NCBI RefSeq assembly: GCF_950295315.1
Contig: NC_080164.1
Span: forward strand, 109,636,447-109,700,446
Origin: Erinaceus europaeus
Lineage: Eukaryota > Chordata > Mammalia > Eulipotyphla > Erinaceidae
Reading direction: 5' to 3'
Length of the DNA stretch: 64,000 bases
Below are positions 1-10,432 of this stretch, piece by piece. The notes under the pieces are model-generated. The model saw nothing but the letters and a program-made list of their open reading frames with translations. It was not told where the DNA came from and ran no database searches. Every line of letters starts with the position of its first letter. Position 1 is the first letter of the stretch. Position numbers and translations under genes: made by a program.

Positions 1-2170
1 GACTTTTGAATGTTAATTTTGTAGCCTGACACCTTACTGTATTTCCTGATGATTTCCAAAAGCTTCTTGCTGGATTCCTTAGGTTTTTCTGTGTATACTA
101 TCATGTCATCTGCAAATAAGGAGAGTTTGACTTCTTCTCTTCCAATCTGTATCCCTTTAATTCCTTGTTCCTGCCTGATTGCTATGGCAAGAACTTACAA
201 CACTATGTTGAATAGTAATGGTGATAGTGGGCAGCCCTGTCTAGTACCTGATTTGAGTGGAAGTGCTTCCAGTTTTTCACCATTGAGTATGATGTTGGCT
301 GTAGGTTTGCTATATATAGACTCCACTGTTTGAGGAATTTTCCATCTATTCCCTTTATTGTAGTGTTTTGATCATAAAGGGATGTTGTATTTTGTCAAAG
401 GCTTTCTCTGCATCTATTGATATGACCATGTGTTTTTTGGTCTTGCTTTTGTTGATGTGGTGGATCACATTGATTGATTTATGTATATTAAATCAACCTT
501 GCATGCCTGGGATAATCCCCATTTGGTCATGATGAACAATCTTTTTAATAGACTGTTGTATCTGGTTGGCTAGAATTTTGTTCAGTATTTTAGCATCTAT
601 GTTCATCAGAGATATTGGTCTGTAGTTTTCATTTTTGGTTGTATCACTGTCTGCTTTTGGTATCAGAGTGATGTTGGCCTCATAGAAGCTGGCAGGGAGT
701 ATTCCAGTGTCTTCAGTCTTCTGGAAGACTTTTAAAAGTAGAGGTATTAGTTCTTCTTTGAAAGTTTTGTAGAATTCATTTGTAAAACCATCTGGTCCAG
801 GACTTTTATTTTTGGGGAAATTTTTGATAACTGTTTCAATTTCATTAGCTGTGATGGACCTGTTCATGTTATCCACTTCCTCTTTACTTAGTTTTGGAGG
901 TTGGTAGGTATCTAGGAAATCGGCCATTTCTTCCAGGTTCTCTAGCTTGGTGGCATATAGTTGTTCATGGAAGCCTCGCATGATATGTTGAATTTCTGCA
1001 GTGTCTGTTGTGATATCTCCTCTTTCATTTACTATCCGATTTATTTGGGTCTTCTCCCTCTTTTGTTTTGTGAGTCTGGCTAACGGTTTGTCAATTTTGT
1101 TCACTCTTTCAAAGAACCAACATTTACTTTCATTGATCTTTTGTATGGTTTTCTTATTCTCAATGTTATTGATTTCTGCCCTAACTTTAGTGATTTCTGT
1201 CCTTCTGGTTGCTTTAGGGTTCCTTTGTTCTTCTTCTTCTAGGTCTTTAATATGTGCAATCAGGCTATTTGTGTTTTTTCTTGTTTCCTAATGTGTGCTT
1301 GTATAGCTATGAACTTCCCTCTCAGTACTGCCTTAGCTGTGTCCCAAATATTTTGATAGCTTGTGCCTTCATTTTCAACCAAGTCTTGAAACATTGTGAT
1401 TTCTTCCTTGATTTCCTCTTTGACCCAGAGGTTGTTAAGAAGTGTACTGTTGAGCTTCCACATTTTGGGACTATTACTAATCTTTTGTCGATTGTTAAGT
1501 GTTAGTTTAATTCCACTGTGGTCTGAGAAGATGCTTGGGATGATTTCGATGCTCTTGAATTGGCTGATGTTGTCTTTGTGGCCTAACATATGGTCTATCC
1601 TTGAGAATGACCCATGTGGATTTGAGTAAAATGTGTATTCCAGTTTCTTGGGATGAATGAAAATGTCTAGTAGTTCTAGTTTATCTATCTCTTCATTTAG
1701 CTCCCTTATGTCTTTATTGATTTTCTGCCTAGATGACCTGTCAAGTTGAGAGAGTGGGGTGTTGAAGTCCCCTACTATGACTGTGTTGCTTTTAATATAT
1801 TGCCTTAGCTCTTTCAGTAGACGTTTGATGTATTTAGATGGCTTCTCATTGGGTGCATAGATACTAATAATTGTTAAGTCCTCTTGATTGACTGATACTC
1901 TGAGCATTAAGTAGTGTCCATTCCTATCTTTTTTAATGTTACCTATTTTAAAGTCTATCGGGTCAAATATGAGAATTGCTGTTCCTGTCCTTTTTTGTGG
2001 GCCACTGGCTTGTATGATAGTTTTGCATCCTTTCACTTTAAGTCTTTGTTTGTCTTGTTGAGTTAGGTGGGTTTCCTGTAGACAACATATTGTTGGGTTG
2101 TATTTTCTGATCCATCTTCCTACTCTGTGCCTTTTAATAGGTGAATTCAGGCCATTGACATTTATTGATA
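1..2170 (-). pseudogene. L1 ORF2 (endonuclease and start of reverse transcriptase), broken
   Basis: The encoded protein would nick DNA and prime reverse transcription at the target. The N-terminal AP-like endonuclease is recognisable on the minus strand from about 2165: NVNGLNSPIKRH, then LQETH, TGTAIL, SIYAPN, VGDFN, SRIDH and SDHSG, all the usual catalytic or metal-site blocks. The open stretch 2036-1260 ends after the linker; a second open stretch, 1104-493, covers the start of RT ([21 protein letters not shown]) and ends at a TGA where the sister L1 has a tryptophan codon. The FADD catalytic block lies at about 105-116 in another frame. Compared with the sister copy, six bases (two codons) are missing in DIFRVIHP near 1655. 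Confidence 0.9.
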
Positions 2171-2227
2171 TAAAAGCTGAAGATATTTTAATGCCATTCT
2201 TATAGAGTTTTAGAGTGTTCTGATATA

Positions 2228-3193
2228 TGTCCTATTTATGATGATCTGACTGTTTATAGAAGACCTTTCAGAACTTCTTTCAGGACAGGCTTGGTGATAG
2301 TTGATTCCTTCAACTGTTGCTTGTCTGAGAAGGTTTTAATGCCTCCATCTAGTCTGAATGACAGTCTAGCAGGATACATTAGTCTTGGTTGAAAGCCTTT
2401 CTCATTGAGCACTCGATAGATATCTTACCATTCTCTTCTGGCCTGTAGTGTTTGTGAGGAGAAGTCTGCTGCTAATCTTATGGGTTTTCCTCTGTAGGTG
2501 ACTCTATTTTTCTCTTGCAGCCTTCAGGATCCTTTCTTTATCCTTATTCCTTTCCATTCTAAGTATGATGTGTCTTGGTGTCTTTAAGTCTGGGTTAATT
2601 CTGTTTGGGACCCTCTGGGCTTCTTGAATCTTTATGTCTTTGATGTTGTCTAGACTAGAGAAGTTTTTAGCTATTATGTCCTGAAGAATGCTTTCTTCCT
2701 CTCCCTCTCTTTCTTCCTCTGGTAAGCCAATAATGTGTATATTGTTTCTTTTGAAGTCATCCCATAGGTCTCTGTCATTGTTTTCAGCATCTCTTAATCT
2801 CTTTTTGAGATCTCTTACTTCTTTTTTAGTTGTCTCTAATTCATCTTTGATCTTGCTAATTCTGTCTTCAGCCTCATTGATTCTATTTTCTCTGCCCTCT
2901 ACTATTTTCTGGAGTTCATCTATTTTGTTTCCCTGTTCTGATACTGTTTTAGCTTGTTCAGCTAGTTGTGTTCTTAGCTCAGCTATTTCAGCTTTCAGCT
3001 CTCTAATAACCTTGACATAGTGAGTGTTTTCTTCCAGAGTATCATTTGTTGTTCCTGTACCTCTGATTACAATTCTTTCAAACTTTTTAATCACTCCTGT
3101 GATTATTTCCTTAGCTAATGTTTGGATGTTGAACTCGTTATTTTGTGCTTCATCCTTTGGTGGCCTTTTAGCTGGACTGTTGTCCTGGTTCAT
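2228..3193 (-). pseudogene. L1 ORF1 (RNA-binding coiled-coil protein), frameshifted near its end
   Basis: ORF1p trimerises through a coiled coil and coats L1 RNA as a chaperone. The open frame runs from ATG at 3193 to 2504 (229 residues). Residues ~1-60 are a polar N-terminus, ~65-150 a heptad-rich coiled coil (repeated LKAEIAELRTQ-like blocks), and ~150-229 the RRM-like region (RNNIHIIGLPEEE). The C-terminal domain continues in other frames to about 2265, recognisable by KGFQPRLMYPA-like and FRLDGGIKTFS-like codons, so a frameshift near 2500 breaks the gene. The ATG is chosen because the upstream sequence is UTR-like and the N-terminus has the family look (MNQDNS). Confidence 0.88.
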
Positions 3194-3985
3194 TTCTCCA
3201 ATATTTTTCTTGTTGGTTTACCCATTTTATATATTATGTTATGAGTTCCCTCTCTTAGTACTTTTCAAATGACTGATAACTATTTCCTTGATTGATTTGT
3301 GTCTAAATAAGGTAATTAAAGGGTTCAAGGTGGTGGAAGTTCACAGTTGTTTCAATAGTATTTTAATCTCTGAGTTGGAGCTCAGTGATTTAAAAGCCTC
3401 TTTTTTTTTTTTATTTCTTCTCTGTAGGCTATGGGAGCCTGAGGGCTTCTAACTATAAGTAGGCTTCTTAACTTAATCACTGACTCCTAACCAAGAGATA
3501 GTATGACAGAGATAGTCCAGTGGTTATGCAAAGAGACTTTCACAGCCCCACAGCTATGCCACTGATTTATAGGTCTTCTCCTGAATTTCCTGGTTAGATC
3601 TCTGTCACCCAGTGTTCCTCCCTGCCACTGCTCCAGATTTTGAGGGCAGTAGCAATGGAGAGTCAGAGTTGCACTTGGTGAGTCTCCAGAGAGTCCTCTC
3701 CTCCTTTCAGCTGTCCCCTTGTTGGTGGAACAGACTGAAGGTGGTGTCTCAACTGATAGACCATTGGGCTGTTACCAGCCACTTAGTCTCTCCCTAGGCT
3801 CCTCTCTGTCACCAGCCACGTGTGTTTGCACTCATCAGTGATTCCTGTAGTAGTTCTAGTCCTGTCTTGTTTCATTCCCAGGAATTCCTTTGGTATTCCT
3901 AGTTGATCCAGGAGAGGAGAGGAGAGGAGAGGAGAGGAGAGGAGAGGAGAGAAACAGATCTGCTGCTGCTCATAGCCCTGCCTCC
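3194..3985 (-). promoter_or_regulatory. L1 5' UTR
   Basis: Non-coding, GC-richer leader upstream of ORF1 on the minus strand. In L1s this region carries the internal pol II promoter. It contains a pentanucleotide tandem tract (3911-3951). I see no certain transcription-factor sites by eye; function is inferred from position only. Confidence 0.6.
3911..3951. repeat. (GGAGA)n pentanucleotide tract
   Basis: About eight copies of a GGAGA unit inside the L1 5' UTR. It may be a family feature of the UTR or a local expansion; only one copy of this UTR is visible here. Confidence 0.9.
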
Positions 3986-4423
3986 AGAAGTATCCTCTAA
4001 AAGTGTTTTCATAGAGATTTTTTCCTACTCTAATGATCAGCCAATTTTTGTTTGGTGTTAAGTAAATGCTGGAAACAGAGGGTAAGTTTATAAGTTGTTT
4101 AATATTAAACATATACTTGTAATATCAAACTAAACATGTTCTTATGCAAAGCTGCTTAATTACTAACAATACCATTTTAGTCTAATGCCCCCAAAATTAA
4201 TTGAGTACTTAATTTATGAGAGTTAATAACTAGTTGTGATGTTTATGATGGTGAAACCAGATATGAAACAAAGATATGTAGGAAATTACCAGATATACTT
4301 TGTTATTAATCAAAATAGTAATTTAATCTATAATGTAGTACAAGTTTATTCATCTGTGTTAGAGAACTATGAACTAAAGAATATTTTAATAATGCAATTT
4401 TCCTAAATTACTCAGCTACTTTG
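3986..4423. other. AT-rich DNA, nothing recognised
   Basis: No coding signal, SINE head or tail is visible. It forms the left flank of the LINE insertion at 4435. Confidence 0.6.
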
Positions 4424-4839
4424 AGCCAAAGGATGGGATGCATTGGATCGACCTTCCCGTGGTGCATCCCGTGAGTACCCATTCATTGGGGAAACTGACG
4501 ATCCTTCCTAGGCGACTGAATCCACATGGATCCCAGTCACTTTCAAAGCCAGCAACAAGCAGCAACAAGCAAGCGTCAACCCGGCTTTGACCTAGCACGT
4601 TATGATTGGGCCCTCCTCAATCGCTATTGAACAGGCCAATGGCCAGTGCGCCGCTACGCTGGGGAGCCAGAGACAACCCGAACTGCCCCTGCGGCTACAG
4701 ACAGACTATGACCCACATAGTCAACGACTGCCACCTCTCCAGATTCAAAGGAGGTCTCGAAACTTTACATCAGGCTCAACCTGACGCTGTTGACTGGCTA
4801 CGGAAGAAGGGCAAACGCTAGAAGAAGAAGCCAAAGGAT
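4424..4839 (+). mobile_element. 5'-truncated non-L1 LINE insertion with 11-bp target-site duplication
   Basis: The 394-bp body (4435-4828) is flanked by identical AGCCAAAGGAT at 4424-4434 and 4829-4839, so it integrated as one unit into this chromosome and is not an assembly contaminant. It is visibly more GC-rich than the AT-rich DNA around it. It codes for the end of a reverse transcriptase unrelated to L1 and ends TAG followed directly by AAGAAGAAG, so there is almost no 3' UTR and the tail is a triplet repeat rather than poly(A). That end is typical of RTE-like LINEs, but the C-terminal cysteine motif also occurs in jockey/CR1-type elements; I cannot fix the clade by eye. Confidence 0.85.
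4577..4821 (+). pseudogene. C-terminus of a non-LTR retrotransposon polymerase
   Basis: The first frame reads QPGFDLARYDWALLNRY, then TGA at 4628-4630, probably a decayed CGA arginine codon (the family usually reads NRFRTG). After a frame change near 4660-4670 the reading continues GARDNPNCPCGYRQTMTHIV and on to WLRKKGKR and stop TAG at 4819-4821. The metal-knuckle residues are Cys 4684, Cys 4690, His 4714 and Cys 4729 (C-x-C-x7-H-x4-C). From memory this QTM-HIV-C arrangement, with a preceding LLNR-TG block, is common in LINEs of ticks, flatworms and other invertebrates. One nonsense codon and at least one frameshift make it inactive. Confidence 0.8.
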
Positions 4840-5085
4840 AGTACCTGTATCTGATCAAATCAAAATTAATTAGATTATGTATATATTTTTAAATATATAC
4901 ATATTCAAAAAACAAATATTAAATAATAATAAGTAGAATAAATAATAATAAATAGAAAGCTAGAGTTTTCTCTCTCCTGAGAAATGAAGGTTCTATCAGA
5001 ATTCTCATCTTAAAGCACAACTCAGTATTAAATAATTCTGTCATATCTGAAATTTACTTTGAAAATTTTATACCATATATATGTC

Positions 5086-5090
<5 letters not shown>
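4840..5090. other. AT-rich flank, nothing recognised
   Basis: Runs of ATAAATAATAA-type sequence with no gene or repeat I can name. Confidence 0.5.
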
Positions 5091-5151
<61 letters not shown>

Positions 5152-5152
5152 C
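5088..5152. repeat. (TA)n followed by poly(T)
   Basis: About 22 TA units then about 20 T. It could be the decayed tail of a minus-strand retroposon, but no body is recognisable beside it. Confidence 0.9.
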
Positions 5153-5483
5153 CCTAAGACTCATCACAAGGGGGTACATTCAAAGTCTTAAGTAATGGGA
5201 CTTTACTCACCAAGGAAACGAGTCTCTGTGCCTACTCATGGATGGGTCATGTCTAGCAGTAAGTAAATTAAAGAGCCTATGAGAGAATAAACCAACACAG
5301 AGCTATTATCTCTTCTAACTTTTGAGACTTTGTGAACACTGCTACCTAGTAAACATCCCAGTCAAATGGAAAAACATTTCTAGAGGCCTGCAGGATAAAG
5401 ATAGTTAATTCCCATGGAATCCCAACAAGACTATAATGTTTAAATTAAATTCTTATATGGCAATGTAGGCACTGCTTTTACTC

Positions 5484-5486
<3 letters not shown>
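5153..5486. other. No gene seen
   Basis: Ordinary AT-rich sequence; weak echoes of SINE or L1 tails are too poor to call. Confidence 0.5.
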
Positions 5487-5517
<31 letters not shown>

Positions 5518-5882
5518 CTCTATCTCCTCTCCTCTCTCAATTTCTAACTGTCCTATCCAATAAAATGGGAAAAAAAGTGCCTTCCAGAGAAGAGAAAAAA
5601 CAAGTAGAACCTGAACTGGAATTGGCGTATTACACCAAAGTAAAAGACTCTGGGGTGTGTGTGTGTGTGTGGGGGGAGAATATAGGTCCTAAAAGGATGG
5701 CATAGGACCTAGTGGGTGTTGTATTGTTATGTGGAAAACTGGGAAATGTTGTGCATGTGTAAACTATTGTATTTACTGTTGAATATAAAGCATTAATTCC
5801 CCAATAAAGAAATTTTAAACAAAATGGCTGCCAGGAAGAGTGGATTCATAGTGCTGGCACTGAGCCCCAGCAATAGGAGGCA
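5487..5882 (+). mobile_element. Class 2 SINE, headless, split by an L1 tail
   Basis: An (ATT)n run at 5487-5515 precedes the CT-rich body ending CTATCCAATAAAATGGG (to 5575). The 3' domain resumes at 5821 with AAAATGGCTGCCAGGAAGAG and runs to CCCCAGCAATAGG. The L1 piece between was inserted later. Confidence 0.8.
5576..5820 (+). mobile_element. L1 type A 3' UTR fragment
   Basis: Contains the family landmarks CACCAAAGTAAAAGACTCTG, a GT/G-rich stretch and the end GCATTAATTCCCCAATAAAG. It lies inside a SINE, and short AAAATGG copies on both sides fit a target duplication. Confidence 0.85.
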
Positions 5883-6000
5883 GAAAAGAAAGGAAGAAAG
5901 GAAGAAAGAGAGAAATAAAGGAAGGAAGGAAGGAAGGAAGGAAGGAAGGAAGGAAGGAAGGAGGGAAGGAGGGAAGGAGGAAGGGAGGGAGGGAGGAAAG
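5883..6000. repeat. (GGAA)n purine tract at a SINE end
   Basis: AAGG/GGAA repeats grading into GGGA; grown from the A-rich tail of the class 2 SINE. Confidence 0.9.
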
Positions 6001-6011
6001 AAAAGACAATC

Positions 6012-6425
6012 TTGATTTACAATACAGTTGTCTTTGAGTGCCATTTCTTACCAATGTGGATCTCTTCCACCATCATGTACCTGGTTCCCAATGTCCTCTC
6101 AACACCCCCTTCTCACACCCAGCTGTCCTTGGCTTTGCTGAAGCAGACTACACCCATTCTAAGTTCTACCCCGTGTCTTCACTTTCTTCTCAGCTGTTCA
6201 AGCTCCAGCCACAGGTGAGATCAACTTGTATTTATGAACTTGTTTGCTTTGTAAGTTCTTATGTTTTGATTATGGTTCACATGTGAACAGAACCATCCAC
6301 TTGCTTTCACCTTTTTACTTATTTCCCTTAGCACAATCACCTCTTGTTCTATCTATTTTTGTCTCACATAAGGCAATGTTGTGTTTTCAAATTTCAGAGG
6401 AGTATCCCATGGAGTATAATGCTCA
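6012..6425 (-). mobile_element. Old L1 3' end, degenerate
   Basis: On the minus strand it follows the order of the better L1 tail at 35982-36552 (CTCCACCATCATG block, CTTTGCTGAAGCAGACTAC block, GGTGAGATCA block, then ORF2 end) but with many differences. Boundaries approximate. Confidence 0.6.
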
Positions 6426-6445
6426 TAACTACTTCTTTTTTATGT

Positions 6446-6582
6446 TATTTTTATTATCTTTATTCATTGGATAGAGACAGCCAGAAATTGAGAGAGTAGG
6501 GGGAGGTAGAGAGGCAGAGAAACAGAGAGACCCCTGCAGACATACTTTACTGCTTACAAAGCTTTTCCCTTGCAGGTGTGCC
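6446..6582 (-). mobile_element. Class 3 SINE fragment
   Basis: TTATTCATTGGATAGAGACAG through CTTGCAGGTG on the plus strand is the 3' half of a class 3 SINE read in reverse; the tRNA-like head is missing or unrecognisable. Confidence 0.8.
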
Positions 6583-6736
6583 TCCATCCAACTCCCTATC
6601 CCTATGACTTCTTTATTCAGTCATTTGTCTATATACATTTATGTTACTTCCATAACTTGGCTATATGTGGAGACTGCATGTAGGATGTCAGATCTGAGAT
6701 GCATTGTTTTATCCACTGCACCAGGGTCACTTTTCA

Positions 6737-6739
6737 TTT

Positions 6740-6783
<44 letters not shown>

Positions 6784-6822
6784 TCCTTTCTTTTCTTTCT
6801 TTCTTTCTTTCTTTTCTTTTTT
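6737..6822. repeat. (TTTC)n microsatellite
   Basis: About 20 units with a few interruptions. Apparent phenylalanine/serine-rich reading frames here are artefacts. Confidence 0.95.
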
Positions 6823-6977
6823 TGACCATTTTCTTTTAATACATAAATTTCTTCAAAAAAAAAAAAACATGCCAAAAAGGAAGGACTTGTTACACATTAC
6901 AAAAATGTGAGAATTCTATGCAATATTGAGACAAATAAAATAAGAACAGGAAGTGCTATCTTATCACAAATGATTAA

Positions 6978-7108
6978 TTTTTTTTTTTTTTTTTACCAGA
7001 TCGCTGCTCAGCTCTGATGTATGGTAGTACTGGGGATTGAACCTAGGACTTTAGAGCCTCAAGCATGACAGTCTCTTTGCATAACCATTATGCTATCTAT
7101 CCCCACCC
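6978..7108 (-). mobile_element. Class 4 SINE
   Basis: Poly(T) then CTGCTCAGCTCTGATGTATG and ending CTTTGCATAACCATTATGCT: a complete reversed class 4 copy. Confidence 0.85.
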
Positions 7109-7630
7109 TCACAAAGAAAATTTTAAGGTAAGCTGCTCAAGCAATTCTAGAAATTTTGATATATCTTTATAAGAACTAGATAAACATTTAATCAAAAGAA
7201 AATCATAAACAGTGAACCAGTGCTGTGATGTCTCTGTTCTCTCTCCTTTCTCTGTTTCCCCCCTCACTCCCCTGCCATCCCCCCCCCACCACCACACACA
7301 CCTCTAGTGTCTTAACCATCTATCTGGCAAAAAGAAAGACTCAATAAAGTCCTGAGGGCAAGAAGAAATAGCAACAACAGAAGAGGCTCCTCTTTAACAT
7401 AAATTCAATGTCATTAATCTTTACTAAGGTAGGTTCATTTGTACAGAGTAAATGAATAAGTCATCCTGGAGTCACAGAAATGGAAAGAATAAACAGACAC
7501 AAAATGTCACTCATTAAGTGACTACGGTCTGATACTATAACTTGATGACTGGAATGGACAGCACTGTGTTGTGCATTGAAAATTTAAGATAGCAGAATTT
7601 CAGTATTCTCACAAACAAGATCACAATGGG
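7109..7630. other. No gene; possible SINE remnant
   Basis: A pyrimidine-rich patch at 7215-7300 (CCAGTGCTGTGATGTCTCTG) resembles a class 6 remnant. The rest is unassigned. Confidence 0.4.
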
Positions 7631-7972
7631 AAGAATGTGATTATTATTATTATACTTTTTTTGCCTCCAGGGTTATCTCTGGGGCTGGTGCCTGCACTAA
7701 GAACTCAGTGCTCCTGGTAGCCATTTTGTTCATTTTGTTGCCCCTGTTATTGTTATTATTGTTATTGTTGCCATTGCTGTAGTGGATAGGATAGAGAGAA
7801 ATCGAGAAAGGAAGGGAAGACAGAGAGGAGGTGAGAAAGAGAGACACCTGAAGACCTGTTTCACCATTTGTGAGGTGACCCCCCTGCAGAATCTTTAAGC
7901 CTGTCCTGGGTTTCACGCCATGTGTGCTTAACCCGGTGTGCTGCCGCCCAGCCCCCAAGAATGTGATTATTA
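7631..7972 (-). mobile_element. Class 2 SINE with 16-bp target duplication
   Basis: Body 7647-7956 in reverse: 3' domain (GCCTCCAGGGTTATC ... CTCCTGGTAGCCAT), AAC/AAT-rich linker, CT-rich body, tRNA-like head ending GCTGCCGCCCAGCCCC. AAGAATGTGATTATTA is repeated exactly at 7631-7646 and 7957-7972. It shows that class 2 contains the class 1 linker plus the extra 3' domain. Confidence 0.93.
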
Positions 7973-8990
7973 ACGAAAGAGGATAGTCTTCTCCTACATA
8001 TCAAATCATGCCACATGCTGGAAATGACTTACAAATTCCCTTTCCAATTACAGCTCCAAACAGCTAAACTTAAAAAAAAAAAGAACTCATACATTGATTC
8101 ATAATTATAGTTGAGCTACAGATCTTGCTGACACTTTGAAAAAAAAAATGACCTTAATCCCAGAAAATGCATACGTAGATAGTATTCGGATTATGAGAAC
8201 TGCATATGCAAATCTGTAGATCCTTTCAATCTCTTTGAAAATTCACATGCTGAAAATATTATCTATTGTCTCGACAATGAGATAAATTAGTTTTCTTCTG
8301 AATGCATCTACCCAGACTTCTGACTTCATGTTGCAATTAGCTGAAACTACAGGCATGTGGAAACCTTGCGTCCCAATGGTATCAATTAAATTTCAGAACA
8401 ACTCACGCTTGACTTTGGGAATCAAGGAAAATACAGCAATAACATGTTCAAAGGTTCTAACCGCTGTTAGGTAGAGATTATTTTTTCTCTCTCTCTCTTA
8501 GAATGGATGAATGAAAGCAAGTTGAAAATACAATTAAGGAATCCAGTGTACCAATTAACAAAACCCAAGGCCTGGATGTGGCTATATTAACTACTATTAA
8601 TGTTGTGTACTAGTTTAAACAATTGAGTTCATTACAGGAAACAAACAACAACAACAAAAAGATGCCAATTGTTGGCTCATTTCAATTATTTTCAAGGGTG
8701 CAAAGGTACTAAAGTAACATAATTCATCCCAGAATCCAGCTAACCACAGTAACTAGCTTCAGGAAGCATAAAACTCAAGTTGATCATCTAATTCCTTCCA
8801 AGTATTTGAACTCAAGAGAAATAAAAGCTCTCACTGCTGGTAGCCACTGGAAATAACTTAGCAATTTTGATTTGCCCTCTGGAATTCATAATGTGTGCAC
8901 AATACATGCAATCTATTGTTATTATTATTTTGTTTTTTCCTTTGATCTGGTGAGGACTAGATTTTCCTGATACTTAATTTTCAATTTTGT
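7973..8990. other. Unassigned AT-rich DNA
   Basis: About 1 kb without any recognisable mobile element or open frame, one of the longer repeat-free stretches. It may be ancestral unique sequence. Confidence 0.5.
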
Positions 8991-8994
8991 TTCA

Positions 8995-9197
8995 TCTTAT
9001 TTTATTTTACTGGACAGAGACAGTCAGATGTCCAGAGGCAATGAGGTGATAAAGAGGGAGAGAGACAGAGAGGCAACTGCAACACTGCTTCACTACTTGG
9101 AAAGTCTCCCCCCTGCAAATGGGGACCAGGGGGCTTGAACCCAGTTCCTTGTGCATTTGAGCACATGTGTTCAACCAGGTGTGCCACCACCCGGCCA
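8995..9197 (-). mobile_element. Class 3 SINE
   Basis: Plus-strand order TACTGGACAGAGACAG, CTGCTTCACTACTTGG, CCCCTGCAAATGGGGACCAG, TTCAACCAGGTGTGCCACC marks a reversed full copy. Confidence 0.88.
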
Positions 9198-9204
9198 ATA
9201 CTTT

Positions 9205-9290
9205 ATCCTTCCTTCCTTCCTTCTTTCTTTCCTTCCTTCCTTCCTTCCTTCCTTCCTTCCTTCCTTCCTTCCTTCCTTCCTTCCTTCCTT

Positions 9291-9340
<50 letters not shown>
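9205..9340. repeat. (TTCC)n then (TC)n microsatellite
   Basis: Compound pyrimidine tract lying between two reversed SINEs, class 3 on the left and class 4 on the right. Confidence 0.95.
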
Positions 9341-9344
<4 letters not shown>

Positions 9345-9456
9345 CTTTCACCAGAGCACTGCTCATCTCTGGCTTATGGTGTTATGGGGGATTGAACCTG
9401 AGCTTCAGGCAAGAGAGCCTCTTTGCATAACCATTCTGCTATCTACCTGTGCCCTT
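9341..9456 (-). mobile_element. Class 4 SINE
   Basis: CACCAGAGCACTGCTCATCT to CTTTGCATAACCATTCTGCT. The flanking CCTGATACTTTAAA resembles CCTGATACTTAA at 8967, suggesting a compound insertion. Confidence 0.85.
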
Positions 9457-9479
9457 CCCTGATACTTTAAAAACAGAAG

Positions 9480-9645
9480 TTATCTTTAATCCTCTGGGAG
9501 TATGGGCCCAAAGCTATCAGGGGAGGGGAAGGGATACAGAGTTCTGGTGGGGGGAATTGTGTGGAGTTGTACCCCTCTTATCCTATGGTTTTGCCAATGT
9601 TTCCTTTTTATAAATAAATAAATAAAATAAGAATATTTTTAAAAA
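9480..9645 (+). mobile_element. L1 type B tail, strongly 5' truncated
   Basis: Only the last ~165 bp of the type B 3' UTR: CTATCAGGGGAGGGG, TTGTGTGGAGTTGTACCCCT, CCTATGGTTTTGCCAATGTT and a TAAATAAATAAA tail. Confidence 0.9.
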
Positions 9646-9989
9646 AACAGAAATTGTCATAACTCGCGTGCTAATATCAGGCACCTAATAAGTGACAGAG
9701 TTGAAATTTCCAGGCAGGTCTTAAGACTCTGGAGCTTATAAGGATAATTCAACATCCAAATTGTGTAGAAAAGACCATTGGCAGCCAGAGAGAATGATCT
9801 GCTCTTACAATAGAACCAGTAGGTGTGCACTGATTTGAGTCCAGACCACTGCATACACTTCAGGAAGCAGAGACACCTTCCATGTGCTCCCAACTTCCTG
9901 AGGTTGCTCTGGTTATAGTGATTCTACTCTGGTCATGAAGAAAAAGAGATAACACTTCACGTCCGACCCCCCTATGAAGTTCTTCCTAT
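9646..9989. other. No gene seen
   Basis: Short unassigned stretch between two type B tails. Confidence 0.5.
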
Positions 9990-10432
9990 GAACTTTTCCA
10001 GCCTTTAGGTTCATGATTATTCAACATTTTTTTGGCTCTAAATGTTAACTCTTTTTTCAGCCACCAGGTTCCAGATGCTAACATGATGCCAAGCAGACTT
10101 CCCTGGACAGACAACCCCACCAATGTGTCCTGGAGCCCTGCTTCCCCAAAGCCCTGTCCCACTAGGGAATGAGAGAGACAGGCTGGGAGTATGGATTGAC
10201 CTGCCAACGCCCGTATTCAGTGGGGAAGCAATTACAGAAGCCAGACCTTCCTTCTGCTGTACCTCATAACGACTGTGGGTCCATACTCCCAGAGAATTAA
10301 AGAATAGGAAAGCTATCAGGGGAGGTGATGGGATATGGAGATCTGGTGGTGGGAATTGTGTGGAGTTGCACCCCTCTTATCCTATGGTTTCTGTCAGTGT
10401 TTCATTTTCATAAATAAAAATAAAAAAAAATT
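9990..10432 (+). mobile_element. L1 type B 3' UTR fragment
   Basis: Begins near CCAGCCTTTAGGTTCATG and runs through CCCACTAGGGAATGAGAGAG and the ATCAGGGGAGG block to TTCATAAATAAAAATAAA. It matches 22993-23405 of the long copy. Confidence 0.92.

Larger units (their letters stand above)
1..3985 (-). mobile_element. L1 LINE, 5' part (runs off the window start)
   Basis: Read on the minus strand this is a 5' UTR, then ORF1, then ORF2 through endonuclease and into reverse transcriptase; the 3' half lies outside the window. It is closely similar in order and sequence to the L1 at the other end (1-2000 matches 62064-64000). Both ORFs carry disabling changes, so it is a dead copy. The 5' end is placed near 3985 because the sequence changes from the GC-richer UTR to AT-rich flank there; the boundary could be off by tens of bases, and no duplication can be tested because the 3' end is missing. 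Confidence 0.95.

Noticed and set aside
4424..4839. Contamination by parasite or bacterial DNA
   Set aside because: The 11-bp direct repeats and continuous hedgehog-type flanks show genuine integration.
5088..5152. Possible structured or origin-like AT element
   Set aside because: Plain (TA)n plus T-run, like the SINE tail expansion at 38087.
9135..9462. Overlapping Phe/Leu/Ser/Pro-rich open frames
   Set aside because: They come from the (TTCC)n and (TC)n microsatellites; the same holds for 6604-6910, 24900-25191, 5793-6054 and 53354-53716.
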